From: a virus
Length of the DNA: 20,134 bases
IMG/VR virus record: IMGVR_UViG_3300030202_003582
Location: 1-20,134 of that record
Direction: 5' to 3' (one strand)
In this document: positions 9,055 through 18,062 of the stretch, piece by piece
Numbering within the stretch: position 1 is the stretch's first letter
Layout of the letters: the number at the start of each line of letters is the position of its first letter
Made by a program: the position numbers and the translations under genes
Notes under the pieces: model-generated
What the model was told of the DNA's origin: nothing
The model's input: only the letters and a program-made list of their open reading frames with translations
Database searches by the model: none

Positions 9055-12000
9055 TTATTTAAATAGTTTTCCAAAGCTATTTTTACATTCATTGCCATCT
9101 TTGTCAAATGGACTATTTTTTCTTATTCTTCTTTGTATGTCAAATGAATATTCTCCGTAGTTTATCAATTTTAGACCAGCAAGAATTTTTCTTTGGGCGT
9201 GCTTCACAATGTCTTCATTATTTTCCTCTTCATTTGGAGGATCTCTATCGTTGTTCTTATAGAAAGATACAAACAGCTTTCTTGCTTCGCTTTTTGAATC
9301 ATTAAATATCTTGCCGAAATTACTTGGAGAGATTGGATTCTCATCATCGCCTGGTTCACGTTCAGACTCAGAACCTAAAGAAGCCAACAAGTTATTGTAC
9401 GAGTAAACCATGTATATTGAAGGAATTTTTTTGATTTGCAAAACGTTGTCAACTAAATGTTTAAAGTTTTTAGTACCAACTAGTTTGTCGATGTAACACT
9501 TAAGGTCTTGATCCAAATTGTCATCAGAGTCCAGTAATTCTTGCATTTTTACATCTATAATGTCTTGTTCAAACGAGGCTATAGGGAAGGAGTACTTGGA
9601 TGCCTGAAGAGTGGATTGACCTGAGTCTGTCTGGAATGTTGCAGGGTTTTGTACAAAACTTCTATGTTGTCTGGCCAGTTGATCTGTTTGAAGATTTAAT
9701 TCAGTACCTTCTGGTGGAATATAACAGAGACGAACACCATACTTAATACCAATAGAACCCTCATATTCTTCACCGTTTTCACTTAAAACAGCGTCTCCGA
9801 AGAAGTCGGATACATTACTATCCGGAGTGAAGACAAAACGGTTTTGGTTTAAAAAGTTCTTGAATTCGGCAATATTTTGGATACCTGACGGTGGATTTAT
9901 AAGTTGTGGTCTAGTGTTTTGCTTGGGCTGTGAGACAACATATTTTTCTAAGTAAAGACCACCTCTCTTTTTAATCTCTTCATATCTCTCATCTGTTATT
10001 GTTGTGCCGTTAAGAGCATGAACCATGTTGGATCTTGCGCAACCAACAATGTCACCATAAGGAAAATTGCCTACGCCGCCTCCAATTGGGACTTCGTTGT
10101 CGTATACACCCGCTTCAATCTGTTTTCCGAGGAGCATATGGGAACCACCAATAAAAAATTTACGGATGTCATAGATATAAGGTCTCGGCTCAATCTCTTC
10201 TCTCATCTTCTTGGTATATATTGCAAGTTCTTCTTTGATTATATATTTCAGTAGCTTTTTAATTTCAGGCAGAACTGTGTGTATTGCGTTTATTTTTTGA
10301 GCGAACTTTGCTCGTTCAATTGATAGCCCGAAGAGTCCAAATGATAACGTCTGAAGACTTTCCAAAATATCTGGTCCACCGGAGCCTATTATAGCGATTC
10401 CTGACTCTACTTGTCTAGCCATTTCTTGTAGTCTTTGACCATATTCATTTCCTCCGACTGCTGCCAATAACGCTCTTCTTTCTTCTGGTTCATTGATATA
10501 TTCTAAATCTTTTGGAGTGACGGCATCTTTTGCATATTGCTCCTGTAAACTGTTACATGTTTCCAGAACTTTTTCTATCTCTTCGTTACTTTCTATTTGA
10601 TCAGCGCGGACTTTGCGATGTACCATTTGCGTAACTTGCTCCAAAAACAATAATGCATAAGTATACCCCTCATATGTGGAAGCAAAAAATGATGTTTCAT
10701 TTCTGAGGTCTTTAAATATTTTTTCTGAGATGTAATTTAACATTGTATTATCAAAGTTTCTCTCAACATCTAAGTGTACATTTGAAAAAATAGGAAAGCT
10801 TCTAATCAAGAAATCACTAAGATGCACTCTTATGGTTGCTCTAATAATACCCTCAATAGTCGCCATTGTATCTGAATTTGCTATCTTATCAAAAGGCAAT
10901 TCTGTTGTACACTCCGGTGAATAAGGCAGCAATTCATGGTTTTTAATTTTCTGTTTAGTCTTATTTATTTGCTTGACTATACTATCCAACATCATAAAAT
11001 TAGAATTCTTTGGATCACAGCCGGTTGGGTTTGGTACAACAATACGAGAGAACTGGAGCCACCCTTTATAATCTGCCTCTGAAATATAAATCTGGGGCTT
11101 TAGATATGTGCCCCCATATTTTTCTGGATCTAAGAAGTGGACTCTTGGGTTATTTGTTTTGCTTCTTCCAAGAACTTTATCTTCTTCTTCGTAGTTATAC
11201 TCTTCACCATCTGGTCCAACATAGACCAGATCACTATCTTCTAAAATGGGTGTATCTTCACTTCCATACAGGAACCCTTCTGATGTTTGCCCATTTCTTC
11301 TTTTAGTAAAAGCCTTGGGTAGTTTATCATAGATGTCTGCATTCAGACCTTCAAATATTTTAATGCTGTCCAAATCAACATCCCCAAATTCGCTCCATAT
11401 TTCTTTAAACATCTTATCTAAAGTTTGAGCAGAGAATGGAGTTTGAAAAGTAATTGTACCTTGATTTGGTTCATATTCTTCTGGTACTTCTAAGAAATTA
11501 TCTGTTAAAGTACTTACAGAGCTCTCAGGATCTGAAAACTGTATTTTGCCGGTTGGATCAAATGTATCATTAACCACCAATCTGCTTACAAAGTTTTGAT
11601 TACCACTTTTCTCGTTATCATAGTTAATAATATAATCTTTGCCAACTTCATAATTCGAAGGCTGCTTATCAATATATTCTTTGAGTTGAATAGCAACTGT
11701 TTCCGGCAATTCCATTTTATCGCCACCCAAAAGGAAATTTAATATTATATTATTTTTTACAGCTATATGATAATTTATGGTATCATTCTTGTTATTTGAT
11801 AATATAATACTTAAAACACCCGGTGTATTGGGGCCAAATCCACCGAGAGAACTAAAAAAGTTTGCCTCAATCGTATCATCAATGAAGGCTCTCTCTAATC
11901 TCTTAAAAATTCCTGTTATAGCGTTTGATATTGCTTGTTGTTGATTTTGAGGGTAGTCTGAAAATGACGGTATAATCCCTTTATTTGTTTTGCAATCCGG

Positions 12001-15000
12001 ATCTTTTGGGTTTAGAGCCTCGTCAATAGCATCACTCAAAGCGTCTTCTGGACCATTTATTAAAAGATCGGCGATCTCTGCCAAGTCACTTTTGGCTTTT
12101 TCATTTTGTTTATCGACAAATTCTTTTCCCAATTCCGGATCTGAAAAAGCCGCTCTTCTTTCTTGATCCCACAAATCCTTTTGTTCTTTGGTTAAACAGA
12201 TACTTGTTTCCACAGGAAATTCCGCTAAAGGCTGTGAAAGTTCTCTTTGAATACCCTGTCTTTGTTCTGGTGTTAAAATATTACCCATAGTTTGGAAATA
12301 TTGTGCGGCTGCATTTGAGTCTCCGAAAATATCTGAAAATTGTGGCAATACATTTGATACAAGAGAAGAAATATTATCTAAAAAAGACTGGTTTGCTTGA
12401 CCGACCATAGCACTTTTTATTTCTTTTTGTGTTGCAGATACTGATAAAAGCCTAGCTAAATCTCCGACTGCGGAGGCTCCTTTTGCCGCTGCCCCACCTG
12501 CTCCAGCGACTTTCTCACTTAACTTATCTCTTTGGTCATTTGTTTTTGGATCAGGACAGAGAGTATCCTCTATAAACCCTTCTAACCCTCCATCGTTCAG
12601 TAAATTTCCTGTTAGGTTTCCGGCAACCTGGCAATAATCAGCATTCAGGATTTGTGTTGTTTTCATCATAATAGCAATTATGACTCGTGAAAATATTTGA
12701 CGAAGAGCAATATAAAAAGCATCACCAAGTAATTCTACCCAATTGAAACTTGTAGGTATTTGTTGAATATTAGGAAGAGAGAATCGGGTTTTTTCTGTAC
12801 TGCAAGGGTCGAATGTCAATGTTGATAGAAAAGACTCAATAGGTGGATATATCAAAGGATCAGTGCCACAACGAAACTGTGTTACGAGTTTCCCTAAAAG
12901 ATCCGCACCGGGAATGTTTTCGATCGCCCTTTGAAGTTCTCCGATAGAAGCGGTCTTCATGATCTCGTCAATATACGCTTGAGTTAATGCCTTTTGAACA
13001 TTACCGAGAGCTTTACCAAGTGTTCCTTGTTGAATTTTATCACTTGGGGTTGTTGCGACTATTGTTGTTTTCTCTTTTTGTTTATCAATCATCTCCTGTT
13101 GATCTTCTTCTGAAAGATTGGAAAAGTTTTTATACTCTGAATCTTCTTTGGCGGTTTTATCTAATTTGTATTTTTTTGATGTAAGAATTTCTATTTCTTC
13201 ATTTATTGAGGATATCTGCTCGTTAAGAAGATCTAAGAATCTGTTTTCATTTGGATAGTAATTTCCACTACTATCTATTTGCATTATGTCCTTAAAAGGT
13301 TCAAGTCTTTTTTCCGCATCGGTAATACTAAGTAAATTATTTTTTTTGACTTCTTCTAACTCCTTTATTATCTTCTTCGTATCGGTAATATTATTTTTTA
13401 TTTTTTTTATAACTTCTAGATACTCAGTATATCTGTCTTCTCCGATGTAATATGATTCTTGCTCGCGGGTAACCCTAAGCTCTGATTCGTGCTCTCTTAA
13501 ATATCTTCGGTTATCTGCAATCTCTTCATCTTTTCGTAGATTATCAGATTTATAACCTATTATTTCATTATTGTATTGATCATAAAGCGCTTTGATTCTT
13601 AAGAGTTCTGCGCTGCCTTCTCCTCCTTCCGAATTAAATGTACTAGCGGTTTCTATTTTCTTGTCTCGCTCTTTTTCTAAATCTTCAATTTGCTTCTTTA
13701 GTGAAGCAGAAGTATCTACTCTTTCTTCTTTTTCTTTAACATTAGAGCGAGCTTGTCTGTCGACTGCTTTACCTAGAGAGCCGCCCTGCCAGCCTGGATC
13801 CCATGGGTAAGGCATATCTTTGAATTGTTTTTCTATTTCTTTTCGGATCTCTGCTTGTTTATTAGCCGGTAAAGTCTGCATTATGATTTCCAACGCTTCT
13901 TCGCCGACAGAAGATATAATCTGCTTTATTAATGTATAGTACATTTCGTCTAAGGTTAGTCCCGCCGAGATACATTTAAGAGCAACGGATAGATTACCAG
14001 CAAAATCACAGGGATTTAGCGCTTTTACATAATCCCCTGCTGCTTTCAGGGGATTATTTCCGACATCGCCGGCAGTGGGTAATTGTACGTTCTTGGCTCC
14101 TTTTGCAGCTGCTGAGCCCAGAGAACTAGCTGCTTTCTCTTCTTTGCTCTTGTTCTTTTGGAGTAATCGCTCTCTAAATGCATCTTCCAAATCCTTTATT
14201 TTTTTAAGAGAGTCTGGAGATCCTGAGAAAAAGTCCTGTATCTCTGCTCGTTGAGCCAATAATTCTTCTTTTGTTTTGCACTTATTTTGGTTAAACTTAT
14301 ATTCAATTGCTTTGAATAAATCCATTGTTTCATTAAGTATGAAATCTGACATGTCATTTAAATTGTCTTTTATACAACTATCATCTTCAAAATTATCAGA
14401 ACTTCCATAATTTACTAGTAATTGTGGAAAAGTATTCTCAACAATAAAATCCAACCACGGAGGTGTCTTGTTTCTTTGCAGAATTGTAGAAATTTGATTT
14501 ATGTTTGAGAAATATCCAAGCATAGTTTGATCTGTTTTAGTCTTATCGATGAATAATTGAAGTCCCACTTTGCACTCTACATATGGGCAATTAAACTTTC
14601 TAGCTCTCACATTCTTTATTGTAAAAGGATTGGCTTCATCTGATTTGTCGAAAGATACCTCAACCTCAAAAGCAATATTTTGTGATTTAGCTCCTGTATT
14701 AGCGAATCCTCGGAGATCAAATCCGTTCTTGCCTAATAAACTGTCTAATCTATCGACAAACTTCTTTATTCTTTCATCAGAATAGAATTTTATATAAAAC
14801 GGATTTCCGGTTTCTTCAAAATACAAAGATCCGTTTTCTTCTCTATAGAAATATGATTGGAAAGTCTTATATGATCCCATAGCAGATTTGAATAATTTTA
14901 TTGCTCTCATAAAATCTGGAGGCTTAATTACTATCTGATCTGTTGAAGTGTTTAAAGAACCAAGGTCTGGTGCCGCTGGGACTGCATCAAAACGATTCGC

Positions 15001-15642
15001 TGGGACACCAACAAGAACAACAAGCATTTTTTGACTTGTGATAAAGGTATAATCCTGAACGCGTGCTACAAGCTCTAAGGCACTAGTGTTTGTTATTTCT
15101 GGAATTCTGCTTATTTCACTGGATACTGATGTTCTGACCCATCTGCTTGGAACTTGTTCATCTGTTATTTGATCTTCCCTAATAACATATTGTTCGTAAT
15201 CAATATTAAAAACTCCTCTGCATATATCTCCCTCAAACTCGGGGGGCGAAGCACACACAATTTCATCTGTTTCTAATTTGCCATAATGTCTCAGCATCTT
15301 CCGAATACCCGGTCTTATATAAGACTTTAGTAGGTTTTTAAGTGTATATGGCGACTCTGATAAGCTTTTAAATATTCTACTACGGGAATCGCTTGGTTTA
15401 TATTCCAGTCCATCATGATACAAATCGCCATCAAGATTTATTGTAACTCTGACTTGGTATTCGCATTTCTTCTCATTAAGATATGGCTCATCCATTACAG
15501 TCCAATCTGGCTCAATATAATTTTCATTTGGAATACAAGTCGGACATATCTTGTCTGGTTCTAAGACTTCTAATTCCTCTTCTTCTTCTGGGCTTTTGAA
15601 GCACACTTCTTCTTGTAATGGTTTAAATTTTGATTCTGACAT
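9055..15642 (-). CDS. Giant 2195-aa multidomain protein of unknown function in the baseplate cluster
   Basis: A single uninterrupted frame of 2195 codons starts at an ATG preceded by GTGAGAAAATA and ends 15 nt before gp25. I do not recognise the family. Residues 1 to about 420 look mixed alpha/beta, with a paired-cysteine CPTC at residues 33-36 and strands such as CEYQVRVTINLDGDLY and FITSQKMLVVLVGV. Residues about 420-620 are helical with NPCDFAGNLSVALKC. Residues about 640-860 are highly charged Lys/Glu-rich coiled coil. Residues about 880-1240 are helical and hydrophobic in places (RQIFSRVIIAIMMKTTQ), with more cysteines and Ala/Gly-rich stretches (two AAAKGA motifs, near 510 and 1050). 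Residues about 1240-1530 are again mixed; about 1590-1900 are mainly helical; the last 300 are mixed. It could be a hub/spike platform, a fusion covering several baseplate functions, or an ejected protein. A tape measure is less likely because long parts are not helical. Its location supports a virion role only by inference. Confidence 0.7.
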   Translation of the reverse strand: MSESKFKPLQEEVCFKSPEEEEELEVLEPDKICPTCIPNENYIEPDWTVMDEPYLNEKKCEYQVRVTINLDGDLYHDGLEYKPSDSRSRIFKSLSESPYTLKNLLKSYIRPGIRKMLRHYGKLETDEIVCASPPEFEGDICRGVFNIDYEQYVIREDQITDEQVPSRWVRTSVSSEISRIPEITNTSALELVARVQDYTFITSQKMLVVLVGVPANRFDAVPAAPDLGSLNTSTDQIVIKPPDFMRAIKLFKSAMGSYKTFQSYFYREENGSLYFEETGNPFYIKFYSDERIKKFVDRLDSLLGKNGFDLRGFANTGAKSQNIAFEVEVSFDKSDEANPFTIKNVRARKFNCPYVECKVGLQLFIDKTKTDQTMLGYFSNINQISTILQRNKTPPWLDFIVENTFPQLLVNYGSSDNFEDDSCIKDNLNDMSDFILNETMDLFKAIEYKFNQNKCKTKEELLAQRAEIQDFFSGSPDSLKKIKDLEDAFRERLLQKNKSKEEKAASSLGSAAAKGAKNVQLPTAGDVGNNPLKAAGDYVKALNPCDFAGNLSVALKCISAGLTLDEMYYTLIKQIISSVGEEALEIIMQTLPANKQAEIRKEIEKQFKDMPYPWDPGWQGGSLGKAVDRQARSNVKEKEERVDTSASLKKQIEDLEKERDKKIETASTFNSEGGEGSAELLRIKALYDQYNNEIIGYKSDNLRKDEEIADNRRYLREHESELRVTREQESYYIGEDRYTEYLEVIKKIKNNITDTKKIIKELEEVKKNNLLSITDAEKRLEPFKDIMQIDSSGNYYPNENRFLDLLNEQISSINEEIEILTSKKYKLDKTAKEDSEYKNFSNLSEEDQQEMIDKQKEKTTIVATTPSDKIQQGTLGKALGNVQKALTQAYIDEIMKTASIGELQRAIENIPGADLLGKLVTQFRCGTDPLIYPPIESFLSTLTFDPCSTEKTRFSLPNIQQIPTSFNWVELLGDAFYIALRQIFSRVIIAIMMKTTQILNADYCQVAGNLTGNLLNDGGLEGFIEDTLCPDPKTNDQRDKLSEKVAGAGGAAAKGASAVGDLARLLSVSATQKEIKSAMVGQANQSFLDNISSLVSNVLPQFSDIFGDSNAAAQYFQTMGNILTPEQRQGIQRELSQPLAEFPVETSICLTKEQKDLWDQERRAAFSDPELGKEFVDKQNEKAKSDLAEIADLLINGPEDALSDAIDEALNPKDPDCKTNKGIIPSFSDYPQNQQQAISNAITGIFKRLERAFIDDTIEANFFSSLGGFGPNTPGVLSIILSNNKNDTINYHIAVKNNIILNFLLGGDKMELPETVAIQLKEYIDKQPSNYEVGKDYIINYDNEKSGNQNFVSRLVVNDTFDPTGKIQFSDPESSVSTLTDNFLEVPEEYEPNQGTITFQTPFSAQTLDKMFKEIWSEFGDVDLDSIKIFEGLNADIYDKLPKAFTKRRNGQTSEGFLYGSEDTPILEDSDLVYVGPDGEEYNYEEEDKVLGRSKTNNPRVHFLDPEKYGGTYLKPQIYISEADYKGWLQFSRIVVPNPTGCDPKNSNFMMLDSIVKQINKTKQKIKNHELLPYSPECTTELPFDKIANSDTMATIEGIIRATIRVHLSDFLIRSFPIFSNVHLDVERNFDNTMLNYISEKIFKDLRNETSFFASTYEGYTYALLFLEQVTQMVHRKVRADQIESNEEIEKVLETCNSLQEQYAKDAVTPKDLEYINEPEERRALLAAVGGNEYGQRLQEMARQVESGIAIIGSGGPDILESLQTLSFGLFGLSIERAKFAQKINAIHTVLPEIKKLLKYIIKEELAIYTKKMREEIEPRPYIYDIRKFFIGGSHMLLGKQIEAGVYDNEVPIGGGVGNFPYGDIVGCARSNMVHALNGTTITDERYEEIKKRGGLYLEKYVVSQPKQNTRPQLINPPSGIQNIAEFKNFLNQNRFVFTPDSNVSDFFGDAVLSENGEEYEGSIGIKYGVRLCYIPPEGTELNLQTDQLARQHRSFVQNPATFQTDSGQSTLQASKYSFPIASFEQDIIDVKMQELLDSDDNLDQDLKCYIDKLVGTKNFKHLVDNVLQIKKIPSIYMVYSYNNLLASLGSESEREPGDDENPISPSNFGKIFNDSKSEARKLFVSFYKNNDRDPPNEEENNEDIVKHAQRKILAGLKLINYGEYSFDIQRRIRKNSPFDKDGNECKNSFGKLFK

Positions 15643-15649
15643 TATTTTC

Positions 15650-16576
15650 TCACGTTGTATATACCGAGTCGCTTAGAATATTATTACCACCAGGTATCAA
15701 ATCACTATCTAGAGAGTTCATATCTCCCAAGTATGTATTTAAAGTATTTAATATTGATTCTAAAAAATGCGTACCGTTTCTTTGCATAAAGGGCCCAAGT
15801 GCAATGGCTGCTCCGGGAAGAGCAGAAACTATTCCATTAAGCGTCATTAAATTAAGATTCATCGTACTCAGCATTTCATACATCTTTTTCTCTTTTTTGT
15901 TTTTACTTTTAAGATAATCAACTAAGTTATTTCCCAAAACCATTGGGTGCAACTCTCCATTGCCAACTTGCAACTCAATTACTTGTCCTTGGAGCCTCTC
16001 ACCTAAAGTGTTTGTTTGGCCAACTCCTGTTTCAAAACCTTCAAAATTTCCACGACCACAATATATTCTAACTTTTTCTCGCCCTATTAGTCTTACTTGG
16101 TCCGCATTAACGGCGACAGCTGATTTATTGATTGCGTTCTGGCCACCGGAGGGCTTTAACCCAAAATATTGATCTATATCTTTTGCTTTTTGAGTTATAT
16201 AGACTCTTGCCGCATCTGAGTGGAACATAGGGCCGACAAACTCAACACCGCTTAACGGATCTTTGTTTTCTTTTTCATTGTTAGCAATAATCAATTGTCC
16301 TCTTCCGGCAACCAGATCAATCATGCCACATTGTGTCATTCCATCGCCGCCGTTGCCGGAAGCCCACGATGCATTTCTATCTCTGCCCAATACAACAAAC
16401 GCATTGTGATTACCTTGCATTACAACTTCACACTTTGCTTTATCAAACTCAGGAATTTTTTCGTCTATATTTCCACAAAAAAGACCTGCTGCTCCGTTCT
16501 CAACTAGTCTTCTAGAGTAGTCGGTGGCTGTATTTGATAAGTTTGTTGATTTTTTATAAAATTCTTCTGTTGGCAT
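15650..16576 (-). CDS. Putative spike- or baseplate-associated structural protein, beta-rich
   Basis: This 308-aa protein starts at an ATG with GGAG 8 nt upstream, 3 nt after the M15-peptidase gene, and ends 7 nt before the 2195-aa gene. Residues about 45-175 are beta-rich and carry distinctive motifs: NAFVVLGRDRNASWASGNGG, GMIDLVAGRGQLIIAN, and AARVYITQKAKDIDQYFGL. The alternating strand SAVAVNADQVRLIGREKVRIY recalls the stacked beta repeats of spike proteins (gp5/VgrG-type). Residues about 225-308 look helical, with a hydrophobic SALPGAAIALGPF segment. I have a recollection of this motif set in uncharacterised marine phage proteins but know no proven function. Its position directly after the OB-M15 protein makes a spike-tip or hub accessory role plausible. 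No enzyme motif is visible, and a membrane role for the hydrophobic segment cannot be excluded. Confidence 0.7.
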   Translation of the reverse strand: MPTEEFYKKSTNLSNTATDYSRRLVENGAAGLFCGNIDEKIPEFDKAKCEVVMQGNHNAFVVLGRDRNASWASGNGGDGMTQCGMIDLVAGRGQLIIANNEKENKDPLSGVEFVGPMFHSDAARVYITQKAKDIDQYFGLKPSGGQNAINKSAVAVNADQVRLIGREKVRIYCGRGNFEGFETGVGQTNTLGERLQGQVIELQVGNGELHPMVLGNNLVDYLKSKNKKEKKMYEMLSTMNLNLMTLNGIVSALPGAAIALGPFMQRNGTHFLESILNTLNTYLGDMNSLDSDLIPGGNNILSDSVYTT

Positions 16577-16579
16577 TAC

Positions 16580-17758
16580 TTAACTCCATATCTCGTTTAT
16601 TTTTATCCACTGAATGTGCCAAGACTCATCTGAACCAGCTCCATCTCTGAGTATTGGAGGGCTCTCAAAGCCAAATCTTGGTGCATTTTCAAGCATCCAT
16701 TTATAGGTCTCTGATTGAAATCCGGATTTATTATTATAGTGTGTACTGAAATCAAAAGCCAAGCCCCAGCCGTGATTAGAAGTGCCCGGCTTTGCGGCTT
16801 CACCACTTTTACCTTCTTTCAGTTTTTTATCTTTTATTTTTATTTGTTCATTGAAAGTTCTGTAAGAGTCGTTCAGTACCAATTTTTGATTGAATTTATT
16901 CTCAAATGCAATTGCTAATCTGTCAAAATCATTAATAACGTCTTTCAAAAGCAAAGCAGGAAATCCAGTTGCAGAACTAGATTGCCCTATCAATTCTTGT
17001 GGTAATAGGCCATTTTCCAACTGCTTTCCTTTGAACGCTTCAATAGAACCTTTATATGTTTTCTTTATTGGCTGATGAGATGCGCCATCTGATGTTTTAT
17101 TTGTTTTTATATTTTCGCTTGTTGATTCGGAGACATATGTTTTATCTTTGTCTCTTAAAGATTCCAAGACACCTGAAGAGGCTTCTTCTGTTGGTTCGTA
17201 AGGTGCGTAATCCCCTCGCTTAAAAGCAGCTTGAGCAGAAGAAGGTTTTTTAGCGTTTCCTTCAGAAGAACCAAATAGACACTCATAGTTAATTCCTACT
17301 CCCGAAAACTTACGCGTAATATTTGGCCTATAAGTCAGTCCCCTAAGTTTACCAGAAGATTGCGGCCCATTCTTAAAAAAACACTCAACTACGCGTGCAT
17401 CGTTGAAAGGTTGGGGATCCGAGGTTTGGATTTTTCCACCTTCTGTGGAATCCGGATAAGCAATCGGGTGCAAAGACAAAATTCGCTTTCGCGTCTCAGG
17501 ATCTTCAAATTCACATGGCTCAGGTATTATAAAATCATAAACACCTAGTGGTCTAACCCTGACCGCTCTTTTACCATCAAAAATTATTGATTCCCCTAGA
17601 TTTTCTGGTAATATAACTGCATCAAACGATGTTTTACCTGCGAGACTGTTGAAAAAAGTCTGAGCTACTGCTTGGAGGTTCATTTCCTTTTGCATAGCAT
17701 AATAGGACTTTGGGTCCGATAGAGCGTTGAATAACGCTGTAAATAAACCTTTGGCCAT
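16580..17758 (-). CDS. Tail-tip peptidoglycan hydrolase: putative OB-like hub domain plus M15 peptidase
   Basis: The C-terminal domain (about 270-392) has the full metal-binding signature of M15 peptidases (VanY/DacY-like D,D- or L,D-carboxypeptidases and endopeptidases). It shows SYR with Arg300, SNHGWGLAFDF with His329 and Asp336, and ESWH with Glu378 and His381. These would hold zinc and cut stem peptides of peptidoglycan. Residues about 55-145 are beta-rich (KRAVRVRPLGVYDFIIPEP; ARVVECFFKNGPQSSGKLRG) and look like the OB-type domain at the start of T4 gp5-like spikes. A Ser/Lys/Glu-rich linker of about 100 residues joins the two. There is no signal peptide. The ATG overlaps the previous stop by 1 nt (TAATG), with AGAGGA 6 nt upstream. 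It is probably a virion-borne enzyme that opens the wall at infection. An endolysin role is less likely given the N-terminal domain and the tail-gene setting. Confidence 0.85.
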   Translation of the reverse strand: MAKGLFTALFNALSDPKSYYAMQKEMNLQAVAQTFFNSLAGKTSFDAVILPENLGESIIFDGKRAVRVRPLGVYDFIIPEPCEFEDPETRKRILSLHPIAYPDSTEGGKIQTSDPQPFNDARVVECFFKNGPQSSGKLRGLTYRPNITRKFSGVGINYECLFGSSEGNAKKPSSAQAAFKRGDYAPYEPTEEASSGVLESLRDKDKTYVSESTSENIKTNKTSDGASHQPIKKTYKGSIEAFKGKQLENGLLPQELIGQSSSATGFPALLLKDVINDFDRLAIAFENKFNQKLVLNDSYRTFNEQIKIKDKKLKEGKSGEAAKPGTSNHGWGLAFDFSTHYNNKSGFQSETYKWMLENAPRFGFESPPILRDGAGSDESWHIQWIKINEIWS

Positions 17759-18045
17759 TACTCTTCCTCTTTATTAATCATTGAATAGATATCTTCCATA
17801 TCATCCTCAGTTAATCCTTGAGATTTTTCATTTTTAGACATAAGAGTGGCGATTTTTACAATCTGTTCGTTTGATCTTTGCAGAGTCTCAACATATTTAG
17901 CCAAGGTCATTCCAATTTGTTGATGCCTTGCTTCGTCTTTAACAACAAATTTGATAGCATCATCAAGGAGTTCGCGTGTTATTTTGCGGTCTTCTCGAAT
18001 GTTATCAAGTGCTTCTTTTAAATGTTCTTCTACTTTTTTACTCAT
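17758..18045 (-). CDS. Small helical protein of unknown function next to the sigma factor
   Basis: This 95-aa protein is predicted almost fully helical and highly charged. It has a stretch KEALDNIREDRKITRELLDD, then ARHQQIGMTLAKYVETLQRS and an acidic tail (LTEDDMEDIYSMINKEEE). It has no cysteine, no membrane segment and no known motif. The start lies 17 nt after the sigma-factor stop, with no clear Shine-Dalgarno, and the stop overlaps the M15 gene by 1 nt. Translation probably depends on coupling. Its size and position beside a gp55-like sigma invite comparison with small transcription partners such as T4 gp33. I see no sequence feature proving this, and a chaperone or structural role is equally possible. 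Confidence 0.7.
   Translation of the reverse strand: MSKKVEEHLKEALDNIREDRKITRELLDDAIKFVVKDEARHQQIGMTLAKYVETLQRSNEQIVKIATLMSKNEKSQGLTEDDMEDIYSMINKEEE
17765..17770 (-). promoter_or_regulatory. Ribosome binding site of the M15 peptidase gene
   Basis: AGAGGA on the minus strand lies 6 nt before the ATG at 17758, inside the last codons of the 95-aa gene. It fits re-initiation at the TAATG overlap. Confidence 0.6.
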
Positions 18046-18062
18046 ATATTAAATAGAACCAA

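Noticed and set aside
13060-13720. Coiled coil in the giant protein read as a tape measure protein
   Set aside because: Only about 220 of 2195 residues look like this. The ends are mixed alpha/beta with cysteines, and the gene lies after, not before, the spike-like genes.
16698-16705. TATAAATG on the minus strand, close to a late promoter box
   Set aside because: It is inside the M15 catalytic domain, encodes conserved-looking protein and has one mismatch. There is no support beyond the string.
16603-16806. A 67-codon minus-strand frame inside the M15 domain
   Set aside because: It overlaps the zinc-site coding region in another frame. The M15 frame has all catalytic motifs, so this one is a shadow.
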